From the NCBI RefSeq assembly GCF_045223415.1, contig NZ_JBEQZJ010000044.1, forward strand, positions 1-32,513: a stretch of DNA of 32,513 bases, written 5' to 3'. The notes below the pieces were generated by a model. The model searched no databases and was not told where the DNA came from. It saw only the letters and a list, made by a program, of their open reading frames with translations. Made by a program: the position numbers and the translations under genes. Position 1 is the stretch's first letter. Every line of letters starts with the position of its first letter. Shown piece by piece: positions 16,005-24,040 of this stretch. This DNA comes from Hoskinsella mucinilytica. GTDB taxonomy: Bacteria > Bacillota_I > Bacilli_A > Erysipelotrichales > Erysipelotrichaceae.

Positions 16005-16877
16005 TTATTTTTCATCAATATCAATCAATTCATATGCTTGTGAACCGACTCCGATTTCTGAAGCTGCATCTACCGTATGTTTTCCATTTCTTGATTCAAT
16101 TCGCTCAATCAAATCCTTTTTACCTTCATCTTCACTTTGATATACTAGATCTAAACATGCTTGATCTAATGCCACAGGATCTAAAGATGCCAATATACCA
16201 ATATCTTGAATTTTAGGATCCTCCGCTTTCGCACAACAATCACAATCAACTGACATATTTTTCATCACATTGATAAATACCATCTCACCTTTGAAATATT
16301 CCAAAATTGATTTTGATGCATCTGCCATTGATTCTAAAAAAGCATCATGATCAGCTGTCCACATTTCTTCCGGCTTACCTGCCCCATGAATATAAGCTTT
16401 TCCATGACTAGATGCAATCCCAATAGAAATGTTTTTCAAAGCTCCTCCAAAACCACCCATCGGATGCCCTTTAAAATGAGATAACACCAACATGGCATCA
16501 TACTTTGTCAAATGAGATCCAACATAGTTTTTATCAATTTGTTTACCACCAGAAACAGTTAATTCTAAATCCCCATCTTCATCTAAAATATCAACGGGAG
16601 CGATTTCACTCCATCCATGTACTTCCATGGTTTTCCAATGTTTATCAGTGGTATTACGTTCTCCATCATATGCAGTATTGCTTTCCACAATCGTTCCTTT
16701 CACATGATCTATCATTGGTTTCATAAACTCCGGACGTAAAAAATTCTGATTACCTACTTCTCCTGAATGTAATTTTACTGCGATTTTACCAGTTAGCTTT
16801 TTTCCTATCACCTCATACAATTGAACCATAGCTTCTGGTGTTATGGTCTTTGTAAAATATACTTTTGCTTTTTCCAT
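16005..16877 (-). CDS. DUF362 domain protein
   Basis: The product has 290 residues and matches the DUF362 family, which is often linked to iron-sulfur proteins; its reaction is not known. Visible marks include KLHSGEVGNQNF near residue 35, the Gly-rich run LSHFKGHPMGGFGGALKN at about 140-157, and a Cys-dense spot, VDCDCCAK, near 208-215. No ferredoxin-type CxxCxxC pair follows, so this is the short form, and the CDCC cluster may be its only metal site. It has a strong RBS (GAGAGGTAG) and a MerR-type promoter of its own. It diverges from the alcohol dehydrogenase gene at 17060. A role in carbonyl or redox stress is inferred from that promoter and neighbour. Confidence 0.85.
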   Translation of the reverse strand: MEKAKVYFTKTITPEAMVQLYEVIGKKLTGKIAVKLHSGEVGNQNFLRPEFMKPMIDHVKGTIVESNTAYDGERNTTDKHWKTMEVHGWSEIAPVDILDEDGDLELTVSGGKQIDKNYVGSHLTKYDAMLVLSHFKGHPMGGFGGALKNISIGIASSHGKAYIHGAGKPEEMWTADHDAFLESMADASKSILEYFKGEMVFINVMKNMSVDCDCCAKAEDPKIQDIGILASLDPVALDQACLDLVYQSEDEGKKDLIERIESRNGKHTVDAASEIGVGSQAYELIDIDEK

Positions 16878-16900
16878 GATATCTACCTCTCTTCAAAAAA

Positions 16901-16931
16901 ATTATAGACCTTAGAGTTCACTTTAAGTCAA
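16901..16931 (-). promoter_or_regulatory. MerR/AdhR-type promoter with 19-bp spacer and operator
   Basis: On the minus strand TTGACT (-35, 16926-16931) and TATAAT (-10, 16901-16906) are separated by 19 bases, the long spacer typical of MerR-activated promoters. Inside is CTTAAAG-TGAA-CTCTAAG (16910-16927), an inverted repeat in 7-4-7 form. This matches, with one mismatch, the CTTAAAG-N4-CTTTAAG operator reported for AdhR, the aldehyde-sensing MerR protein of Bacillus. It drives the DUF362 gene. Confidence 0.8.
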
Positions 16932-17002
16932 GAACTTTTTTATCTTTTCTTGTATATTTCCATAACATAAGTTTTACTTATTAATCTCATAAGAAAGTTA
17001 AA

Positions 17003-17031
17003 TTGTTGATAAATAAAGGATTCTATATAAT
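17003..17031 (+). promoter_or_regulatory. Promoter of the alcohol dehydrogenase operon
   Basis: TTGTTG (17003-17008), a 17-base spacer and TATAAT (17026-17031) precede the gene by about 28 bases. Unlike the divergent promoter, it has normal spacing and no MerR-type repeat inside. ATAAG and CTTAT nearby form a small inverted repeat of unknown role. Confidence 0.7.
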
Positions 17032-17059
17032 AACAACGGATATGAGGAGGATAAATGAT

Positions 17060-18241
17060 ATGAATGATTTTCAATTTCAAAACAAGACAAAAGTATATTT
17101 TGGCAAAAACCAATTGAATCACCTACATGAAGAAGTTCTAAAATACGGTGATAAGGTTTTGATTGCTTGTGGGGGGAAATTTATAAAAAATGCTCCATTA
17201 TATCAAAATGTTATTGATGAATTAGAATCTAATGGTATACAGGTTTTTGAGTTAGGATCCATTGAGCCTAATCCAAGACATACTACTGTCAATTGCGGTG
17301 TTTCAATATGTAAAGAACATGGCATTCAAACAATCATAGCTATCGGTGGTGGTTCTGCCATTGATTGTTGTAAAGCAATTGCCGCAACAACCTTATCAAA
17401 GACTGATAACATCTGGGATTTGATCGAAGGTAAAGTTACATGGGATAAAGCTTTGCCTGTGATTGCGATACCAACCATTGCATCTACTGGAAGTGAGATG
17501 GACAAATCATGTGTGATTGCCAATGTCGAGTTAGGAATCAAAAGCGGAATCAATGGTGAAGCAATTCGTCCTAAAGCTGCTTTTCTGGATCCAACAAATA
17601 CATTTACGGTTCCTGCTAGACAAACAGCTTGTGGTGGTTTTGATATTATGGCTCATTTCTTAGATATGAATTATTTTGTCAATGCTGAGAAATATCCTTT
17701 ACAATTTAACGTTGTGGAAACCTTACTCAAAACAGTTCGCATGCATTTACCTATTGCGATTCAGGAACCTGAAAATTATGAAGCAAGAGCAACATTACTT
17801 TGGGCAGCAAGTTGGGCATTGAATAGTTTTTGTACTTCAGGATTTAAGATACAGCCTTCCTTACATGCTTTAGAACAATTCTCATCAACATTAGATTTAA
17901 CCCATGGATTAGGTTTAGCAATTTTAACACCTAAGTGGATGACCTATCTATTAGATCAAGATGCTAGTGTTGTGGATGATTTCGCAAGATTTGCGGGTCA
18001 TGTAATGGGAGTCATGGATACAGAAGATCACTTAACTGTTGCTAGACTAGGCATCGAAGCTTTACAGATATTTTTAAGTGAAGAACTTGGATTACCTACA
18101 CATTTATCTGAACTGGGCATCGATGTTTTACCAATGGATGAGATGGTAGAAAAAGCAACACAAGGTGCTGAATCCTTGCCATATGCTTATCGTGTTTTGA
18201 CAAAGAAAGATTGTGAAAATATTTATCAGATGTGTTTATAA
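17060..18241 (+). CDS. Iron-containing alcohol dehydrogenase, YqhD/BdhA type
   Basis: This NADP-dependent aldehyde or butanol reductase has 393 residues. The cofactor loop is GGGSAID (96-102). The metal ligands are Asp195 and His199 in GGFDIMAHF, His269 in SLHALEQF, and His282 in DLTHGLG. These fall almost exactly where YqhD has Asp194, His198, His267 and His281. ATG at 17060 with GAGGAGG nine bases ahead is the start, although the frame is open from 17003. The aldo/keto reductase follows by 49 bases without a terminator. The two probably detoxify short-chain aldehydes together. Confidence 0.93.
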   Translation: MNDFQFQNKTKVYFGKNQLNHLHEEVLKYGDKVLIACGGKFIKNAPLYQNVIDELESNGIQVFELGSIEPNPRHTTVNCGVSICKEHGIQTIIAIGGGSAIDCCKAIAATTLSKTDNIWDLIEGKVTWDKALPVIAIPTIASTGSEMDKSCVIANVELGIKSGINGEAIRPKAAFLDPTNTFTVPARQTACGGFDIMAHFLDMNYFVNAEKYPLQFNVVETLLKTVRMHLPIAIQEPENYEARATLLWAASWALNSFCTSGFKIQPSLHALEQFSSTLDLTHGLGLAILTPKWMTYLLDQDASVVDDFARFAGHVMGVMDTEDHLTVARLGIEALQIFLSEELGLPTHLSELGIDVLPMDEMVEKATQGAESLPYAYRVLTKKDCENIYQMCL

Positions 18242-18290
18242 GCTACATAAAAGAGCATTACTTTCAGTTAAATTAGTCAGGAGGAAACTT

Positions 18291-19265
18291 ATGAAAAAAA
18301 GACAAATTGGTAAAACAAATATGTATATCAATCCAGTAGGATTAGGCTGTATGGGTTTTTCTCATGCTTATGGAGTGGCAATGAATAAAGAACAAGCTAT
18401 TCATATCATGAAAGAGGCGCATAGATTTGGTTATGACTTTTATGATACTGCTGAATGTTATACTGGTGAGAATGCAGATGGCAGTATATCTTATAATGAA
18501 GAATTGGTCGGTGAAGCAATCAAAGATTTTAGAAATGAGATTGTGATTGCAACTAAATTTGGAGTTAAGCATAAAGGAGATCATTTAGAATTTGACAGTT
18601 CACCTGCTACTATCTATTCATCAATTGAGGGAAGTTTAAAAAAATTAAATATAGATTGTATAGATTTATACTATCAACATCGAATCGATCCTAATGTAGA
18701 ACCTGAGGTAGTAGCATCAGTGATGAAAGAATTGATCAAAGAAGGAAAAATTAAGGCATGGGGAATATCTGAAACTAATGAAGATTATTTGAGAAGAGCA
18801 CATGCAATTTGCCCTGTAAGTGCCATACAAAATCGATATTCCATGGTTGCAAGATGGCATGAAAACCTATTTGACGTATGTGAGGAATTAGGAATCACTT
18901 ATGTTGCTTTTTCACCTATGGCAAATGGCTTGTTAAGTGGTCAATTTACAAATGAAACAAAATTCCCAGAGGGAGATTTTAGAAATAAAATGCCTCAATA
19001 TCAAGAAAAAGGATATAAAAAAGCTCAGATTTTATTAGATTTATTAAAAAAACTAGCTGAGAAGAAGCATGCTTCAATGGCTCAGGTTTCTCTTGCTTGG
19101 ATGATGAGTAAGAAAGAGTTTATTGTACCAATTCCAGGTAGTCGTGATCTTTCTCGTTTGAAAGAAAATTTTGCTGCTGGAAATATAGAATTAACGCAAC
19201 AAGAAGTAAACAATATAGACAAACGATTAAGAACACTTGATTTTGATGTTTTTGGTGGTCATTAA
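18291..19265 (+). CDS. Aldo/keto reductase
   Basis: This NADPH-dependent carbonyl reductase has 324 residues, normal for a TIM-barrel AKR. The catalytic four are Asp52 and Tyr57 in YDTAECY, Lys89 in IATKFG, and His130 in YYQHRID. The NADPH-binding end holds IPGSRDLSRLKEN. It belongs to the AKR13-like group by its GLGCMGFSHAYG opening. ATG at 18291 with AGGAGGAAA is chosen over an upstream open start inside the previous gene. It is the second gene of the dehydrogenase operon. It is intact, unlike the reductase remnant at 9477. Confidence 0.93.
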   Translation: MKKRQIGKTNMYINPVGLGCMGFSHAYGVAMNKEQAIHIMKEAHRFGYDFYDTAECYTGENADGSISYNEELVGEAIKDFRNEIVIATKFGVKHKGDHLEFDSSPATIYSSIEGSLKKLNIDCIDLYYQHRIDPNVEPEVVASVMKELIKEGKIKAWGISETNEDYLRRAHAICPVSAIQNRYSMVARWHENLFDVCEELGITYVAFSPMANGLLSGQFTNETKFPEGDFRNKMPQYQEKGYKKAQILLDLLKKLAEKKHASMAQVSLAWMMSKKEFIVPIPGSRDLSRLKENFAAGNIELTQQEVNNIDKRLRTLDFDVFGGH

Positions 19266-19322
19266 GAAAAATTCAAAGAACATTATGTTTTACAAGTAAC
19301 AAAGAAAGATAAGGTGAATAAA

Positions 19323-19607
19323 ATGAAAGTAAGTAATCATTTGCATGAAGACAAATCATTATGGTCGTATGAGATACAAAATGAGATAGCGAAATCAAAA
19401 ATAGAGCACAAAAGCAAGAAATGTTTTAAAATAGAAAATTTAAAGAATTCACTATCGGATTTACTTCAAACATTGATTCAAACCAAATATCATGAAGATG
19501 CAAAAGAATGGGTATCTACACTAACTCTAGAACAAGTAGAAGAAGCCATATTACATATTTTATCCTGTGGTTCTTGGGAAGAATTAAAAACACATATCAA
19601 TAACTAA
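19323..19607 (+). CDS. Small protein of unknown function
   Basis: The product has 94 residues; I do not recognise it. It is charged and mostly helical in appearance, with no signal peptide or membrane helix. The second half, from KIENLKNSLSDLL to SWEELKTHINN, looks like a compact helical unit. ATG at 19323 follows AAGGTG by six bases; a GTG nine bases upstream is less likely. It lies 57 bases after the reductase with no terminator between, so it is probably co-transcribed. Codon use matches its neighbours. It may be the remaining end of a larger protein. Confidence 0.6.
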   Translation: MKVSNHLHEDKSLWSYEIQNEIAKSKIEHKSKKCFKIENLKNSLSDLLQTLIQTKYHEDAKEWVSTLTLEQVEEAILHILSCGSWEELKTHINN

Positions 19608-19688
19608 AAAATATATGATAATTTATTTTTTCTATTGATGTTGATATAAACGAATGTAAAATGTAAAAGACTAAAATTGTTTATTTTA

Positions 19689-20273
19689 TCAATACTCTTC
19701 TTCCATATCCTTTTGTCTAATAACCCTCTGTAAGCGAAATTGATGATGATCGTATTCGTATACGAATATACAACAATTTCCAAAACCTTTTTTTAATTCT
19801 TCCATAGGGTCTTGAATCCCTCGCAAAAAATTAAAACATGCGCCACTATGAGATACCGCCAATACACAATGATGATCTTCTTGTTCCATGATATTACTTA
19901 ATGTTTCCATCATTCGATCTTTCACAGTATTCGAAGATTCTCCATGAAATTGTAGATAATATGTTTCACACTCCTTTGGAGTTTCACAATTTAATCGCTC
20001 GCTTTCTCCTTCCAACTCCCCATAAAACATTTCCTTTAATCCTTTTTTCTTTTCATATGGCATATCTACGACCAATTCCAAGGTATCGCAACATCGTTCA
20101 CTGGTAGAAGCATAAGCATGATCAAATACGATATGTTGGCGCTTAAAATATGCCCCTGCTTTTTTTGCTTGTTGAATCCCCTGTTGCGTTAAAGGTGAAT
20201 CACACCATCCTTGAATACGTTTCTGAACATTGAACATGGTTTCGCCATGTCGCATGAGATATAATGTTTTCAT
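19689..20273 (-). CDS. Histidine phosphatase family protein (phosphoglycerate mutase-like)
   Basis: This 194-residue phosphatase has the RHGET motif at residues 8-12, with the phospho-accepting His9, then NVQKRIQGWCDSPLTQQG. The second catalytic His is in AVSHSGACFNFL. The length and pattern suit a small-molecule phosphatase rather than a true mutase. Its start overlaps the end of the MBL-fold gene by 4 bases, so the two are translationally coupled. The substrate is unknown. No clear terminator follows. Confidence 0.9.
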   Translation of the reverse strand: MKTLYLMRHGETMFNVQKRIQGWCDSPLTQQGIQQAKKAGAYFKRQHIVFDHAYASTSERCCDTLELVVDMPYEKKKGLKEMFYGELEGESERLNCETPKECETYYLQFHGESSNTVKDRMMETLSNIMEQEDHHCVLAVSHSGACFNFLRGIQDPMEELKKGFGNCCIFVYEYDHHQFRLQRVIRQKDMEEEY

Positions 20274-21097
20274 GATTTATTTCCTTTTAGAAGTAAGGAT
20301 TCTCCCGGTGCCAATATTCTAATACGCTCTGGATGATCTATCCTTTCAAAAAGATCATTAGGATTACCATTAAATGGTGACATATCAGGTGCATCTACAC
20401 ATCCCCAATGAATACAAAGCAATTCACTATCTGGGTAAGTATTTGCCAATTTTACTGCGCCATCTAAAGTAATATGCCAATCGTTATCTGAAAAATCAAA
20501 TAAAATAACATCAGGTTGCGGCATCTTCAAATGTTCATCTAATAAACGAGAATCTCCTGGCATCCAAATCGTTCCATCCTTTGTTTCTATATAATAACCG
20601 CAATAGTCTTCTTCTTTCCAAACACGATATTGGTATTTTTCAATTTCACTTTGCCAATTATGTTTTGCTAAAGTCATCTTGATCTTAACATCATGGATAT
20701 TAAATTCATCATGGATATCATGCCCAATTCCTGCAATACCTTTTTTACGCATTTCTTTCGCAACATATTGTGGCGCATGAAAACTAACACATTTTGGCAT
20801 GAGATCAAGACAAGTCATAACACTAAAATGATCATTATCGATATGCGTAATCAAAACTGCATCTAATGAGGTTACTTCTTCTGGAAGGATGGGCATATCT
20901 ATCATTAGTGGCATATCAAAACCTTCTAATAAAGGATCGATCATCAAGATGGTGCCTCTGCTATTTATCATAGCACCACCATTTCCCAGCCAACGTATTT
21001 CCGTATGTGTGATACGATCAAATGCATGTGAGTCTATTCGCTTTGTTGTAGGCGCAACTGCTTGTCCCTTTTCATTGATTTTTATCATATCATTCAT
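20270..21097 (-). CDS. MBL-fold metallo-hydrolase
   Basis: This metallo-beta-lactamase-fold hydrolase has 275 residues and is somewhat like UlaG or L-ascorbate lactonase relatives. Metal-binding candidates are THIDNDH (about 86-92), a later His in LAKHNWQ, and the Asp in MPGDSR. The core motif is H-x-D-x-D-H, where most relatives have H-x-H-x-D-H, so the second His is Asp. CIHWGCVD near the C-terminus gives one more His. The start may be the ATG nine bases downstream (21088), since AAAGGA is very close to the first ATG. It lies 8 bases after the MerR-like gene. Confidence 0.85.
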   Translation of the reverse strand: MNDMIKINEKGQAVAPTTKRIDSHAFDRITHTEIRWLGNGGAMINSRGTILMIDPLLEGFDMPLMIDMPILPEEVTSLDAVLITHIDNDHFSVMTCLDLMPKCVSFHAPQYVAKEMRKKGIAGIGHDIHDEFNIHDVKIKMTLAKHNWQSEIEKYQYRVWKEEDYCGYYIETKDGTIWMPGDSRLLDEHLKMPQPDVILFDFSDNDWHITLDGAVKLANTYPDSELLCIHWGCVDAPDMSPFNGNPNDLFERIDHPERIRILAPGESLLLKGNKS

Positions 21098-21105
21098 TTC
21101 CTTTC

Positions 21106-21444
21106 TTAGTCCAACTCATATATCAAATAATCAAGACAATCTAAACATTTTTGTTTCTCATGCAAATCATTTAAAACAATATCTCGTTGTGTTCGTAACA
21201 TTTGTTTACGTTCTTCTTTGGTCGTATCTCCTTGTTGTTTCAGACATAAATAATGTTGTATCACTTTCGGTAGCATTCCTACTTTATCCAAAGATAAGAT
21301 GGTACTAAGCTTTTCAATATCTTTTTCCTCATATTCACAACAGCCATCACAAGTCTTGGTATCCTCAAACAAACCTGCTTCTTCGAATTTTTTTAGTTTA
21401 TCTAAAGGTACTTGAAATCTTTGATTGATCTCATCTTGTTTCAT
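21106..21444 (-). CDS. MerR-like regulator, small and Cys-containing
   Basis: The 112-residue protein starts with a shortened MerR-type helix-turn-helix: DEINQRFQVPLDKLKKFEEA then GLF, where MerR proteins have RYYDEIGLL. A helical dimer arm follows. CDGCCEYEE (about 32-40) and CLDCLDYL near the end carry clustered Cys residues that could sense metal or thiol stress. AGGAGGAG lies just ahead of ATG 21444. It leads the operon with the MBL hydrolase and the phosphatase. It is a possible regulator for the AdhR-type operator near 16910, but only proximity supports this. Confidence 0.7.
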   Translation of the reverse strand: MKQDEINQRFQVPLDKLKKFEEAGLFEDTKTCDGCCEYEEKDIEKLSTILSLDKVGMLPKVIQHYLCLKQQGDTTKEERKQMLRTQRDIVLNDLHEKQKCLDCLDYLIYELD

Positions 21445-21474
21445 GTTACTCCTCCTTATGTTCATTTCAATATC

Positions 21475-21503
21475 ATTGTATCGCCTGATTATTACATTGT
21501 CTA
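21475..21503 (-). promoter_or_regulatory. Promoter of the MerR-MBL-phosphatase operon
   Basis: On the minus strand TAGACA (21498-21503), 17 bases, then TACAAT (21475-21480). It ends 31 bases ahead of ATG 21444. No MerR-type repeat is seen within it. Confidence 0.65.
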
Positions 21504-21556
21504 ATACCATTTTTCTATCTTGCTATATGCTGAAAAAGCATGAAGTTCTTATTCAG

Positions 21557-21588
21557 AAAAAAAGAACCAGTACTTATCAACTGGCCCT
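21557..21588 (-). terminator. Terminator of the GH1-ROK operon
   Basis: On the minus strand GGGCCAGT pairs with ACTGGTTC, allowing G-U pairs, around an 8-base loop, and seven T follow. It begins within 10 bases of the kinase stop. Confidence 0.8.
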
Positions 21589-21594
21589 TTCCTA

Positions 21595-22479
21595 TTAGGA
21601 AGCTTGTTTTTGAAAATGATGAAATGCTCCGATCAGATTTGCGTCGTTATGAAAATGACAAGGTACGATTTCAAGATGCGGCAATGTTAAAGGAAGAGAA
21701 GCATAGAATGTATTCATAGCATCCATGATGCCTTTGATAAATACAGGATTGGCAGATACACCACCGCCAATGCATAAGCGTTGTGGATCTAATAAAATCT
21801 GTAAATTAAATAGCTGAATGCTTAAATCTTTACAATAGTTATGAAAGATCTCACATGCAATCGGATCCCCTTGTTCGATCCAACCAAATACTGTTTTCCC
21901 ATCCTGTATGCTTACCTGCTTTTGATCACATATCCTTTTTAAAAGTGCCGGTATGCTTCCTTGATTTCCCCACATGGCATCTCTACCATATGTCTTTATA
22001 TCTTTGGTCAACCAACCACTGACTTCACCACTGAATAAATGTGCTCCTTTATATAAATCACCATTTAACACAAAGGATCCACCAATACCGGTTCCGAAGG
22101 TCAATACCATTCCTTGATCAATACCTTGAAGATTTCCTTTCCATACTTCTGCCAAGGTTGCACAACGAGCATCATTTTCTAATTCAACTCTTGTATGACA
22201 TATACCTTCTAATAATTCTTTACCATTGGTTTGATTAAGATATTGTAAAGAACCCCCTTGATAAATCATTCCACTTTTGATTTCTATCGTACCAGGCAGT
22301 GAAATTGCCAAACCTTCTTTTGGTTGAGGATAGGATTCCCATATCTGTTTGATAACTTCCACGAAATGTTCCTTATGATCTCTTGGTGTGGGGATTTGAT
22401 TCAGTGATAGTATCTCACCGGTATCATCCATCAATGCATGTTTGATGAATGTACCACCGATATCTAATACCACGATCAT
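21595..22479 (-). CDS. ROK family sugar kinase, possible beta-glucoside kinase
   Basis: This cytoplasmic kinase has 294 residues. DIGGT (6-10) binds phosphate and GTGIGG (about 129-134) is the second ATP loop. ENDARCATLAE (about 101-111) carries the ROK sugar-binding pattern with the likely catalytic Asp. The zinc motif CxCGxxGC found in many ROK kinases is missing. The start overlaps the GH1 stop by 4 bases (ATGA). BglK, a ROK protein, phosphorylates beta-glucosides, so it may make the substrate for its neighbour; or it may phosphorylate the released glucose. No transporter accompanies the pair. Confidence 0.88.
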   Translation of the reverse strand: MIVVLDIGGTFIKHALMDDTGEILSLNQIPTPRDHKEHFVEVIKQIWESYPQPKEGLAISLPGTIEIKSGMIYQGGSLQYLNQTNGKELLEGICHTRVELENDARCATLAEVWKGNLQGIDQGMVLTFGTGIGGSFVLNGDLYKGAHLFSGEVSGWLTKDIKTYGRDAMWGNQGSIPALLKRICDQKQVSIQDGKTVFGWIEQGDPIACEIFHNYCKDLSIQLFNLQILLDPQRLCIGGGVSANPVFIKGIMDAMNTFYASLPLTLPHLEIVPCHFHNDANLIGAFHHFQKQAS

Positions 22480-23888
22480 AGAGTTTCCTCTTCTATCTTC
22501 ATCCCTAGATTTTCTCCATTTGTGGCGATAACCTGTTGATACCAGTAGAAGCTATCTTTTCTTTTACGTTCGTTTGTGCCAATGCCATTATTGTCACGAT
22601 CCACGTATATAAAACCATAACGTTTTTTCATTTCCCCAGTTCCTGCAGATACACAATCAATACATCCCCAAGGTGTATAACCTATTAGATCAATACCATC
22701 TTCTTTTACTGATTGCTTCATTGCTTCAATATGCGCTTTTAGATAAGCAATTCTATAGGTGTCATGTATCTTACCATCTTCCATAACCTGATCATCATAA
22801 CCTAATCCGTTTTCTACAATAAATAAAGGCTTTTCATATCGGGTATATAAAACGTTCATCAAGAAACGTAACCCATCCGGATCAATTTGCCATCCCCATT
22901 CATTTGCTTTTAGGTAAGGATTTTTTAACCCACTTACGATATTTCCGCCACTGCTTTCTCCACCTTCCTCATGGGAAACGACACTGGAAGAGTAATAAGA
23001 AAAGCCAATATAATCAACAATACCTTCCTTTAAGATCTGATCGTCTTCTTTCTCTTTTTGAATCTTTACGTGAAAATATGAAGGATAGCTTCCTCTTACA
23101 TGTACATCTGTGAAGAACAGTGTGCCATCTCGTAAATATTCTTGAGCAGCAAGTACATCTAATGGATGGGATGTTTTAGGATATCCTACTGTTGTCATGA
23201 CCATACAGCCAATTTGATTCGTTGGATCGATCTCTTTACCAAGTTTTACTGCCATAGCACTCGCTATAAATTGATGATGTAATGCTTGATAAGATACTAA
23301 TTTACGATCTTCTCCTTCTTTTAAAATAACACCTGCAATTGATGGGATATGAATGGTACTATTGATTTCGTTGAAAGTCATCCAATAAGTAACGATCCCT
23401 TTGTAACGTTCAAATAGCGTTTTCGCATATTTTACATAAAAATCAATCAGTTTACGGTTTCTCCATCCACCATATCTTTCTACTAAATGAAGTGGCATCT
23501 CATAATGTGATATGGTAACGATTGGTTGTATTCCTTTATTTCTTAAGGTCGTAAATAAGCGATCATAAAATTGTAATCCTGCTTCATTTGGTGTGTCTTC
23601 ATCACCTTTGGGATAAATTCGACTCCATGCAATGGAAGTGCGAAGTGCTTTAAAACCCATTTCTTTGAATAAATCTGTATCCTCTTCATATCGATGATAA
23701 AAATCTATTGCTTCATGATTGGGATAATAAGCATCTGGCTCTATGGTTCTTGTGATTCTTCGAGGATGGTCCTTATCTCCTGCGGTAATGATATCCATAA
23801 TGGATAATCCCTTTCCATCCTCCAGATATGCTCCTTCACATTGGTTGGCCGCAATAGCTCCACCCCATAAAAAATTTTCTTTTAACAT
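22476..23888 (-). CDS. 6-phospho-beta-glucosidase, GH1 family, coupled to kinase
   Basis: The fourth GH1 enzyme of the window has 470 residues. It opens with ENFLWGGAIAANQCEG, where Ile replaces the Thr of the other copies. Acid/base Glu is in TFNEINSTI, nucleophile Glu in VENGLGYDD. Phosphate-binding Ser, Lys and Tyr are in SAGTGEMKKRYGF. The RBS (AAAGTAGG) is moderate. The operon contains the ROK kinase but no PTS component, so substrates may enter by another carrier or be phosphorylated inside the cell. TATAAT is seen at about 23950 on the minus strand without a good -35. Confidence 0.93.
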   Translation of the reverse strand: MLKENFLWGGAIAANQCEGAYLEDGKGLSIMDIITAGDKDHPRRITRTIEPDAYYPNHEAIDFYHRYEEDTDLFKEMGFKALRTSIAWSRIYPKGDEDTPNEAGLQFYDRLFTTLRNKGIQPIVTISHYEMPLHLVERYGGWRNRKLIDFYVKYAKTLFERYKGIVTYWMTFNEINSTIHIPSIAGVILKEGEDRKLVSYQALHHQFIASAMAVKLGKEIDPTNQIGCMVMTTVGYPKTSHPLDVLAAQEYLRDGTLFFTDVHVRGSYPSYFHVKIQKEKEDDQILKEGIVDYIGFSYYSSSVVSHEEGGESSGGNIVSGLKNPYLKANEWGWQIDPDGLRFLMNVLYTRYEKPLFIVENGLGYDDQVMEDGKIHDTYRIAYLKAHIEAMKQSVKEDGIDLIGYTPWGCIDCVSAGTGEMKKRYGFIYVDRDNNGIGTNERKRKDSFYWYQQVIATNGENLGMKIEEETL

Positions 23889-24040
23889 AAGTACCTACTT
23901 TCTGTTTTTTTTGAAACAATATTCATTGGTATTTGGCTCTTGATATTATATATACAAACCTTTTAACATGGTCTCTTTCATTTAAAATAATATGATATTT
24001 TCATGGCTATCCTATCCATTTGTCAAATGTAGTAAAGCAT

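Noticed and set aside
15960..16010. Inverted repeat AAATAAGCT/AGCTTATTT across the DUF362 stop
   Set aside because: The loop is 33 bases and no T-run follows, so I did not call it a terminator.
20889..21308. Open frame of 139 codons on the plus strand
   Set aside because: It is antisense to the MBL and MerR-like genes, both of which have clear motifs and ribosome sites.
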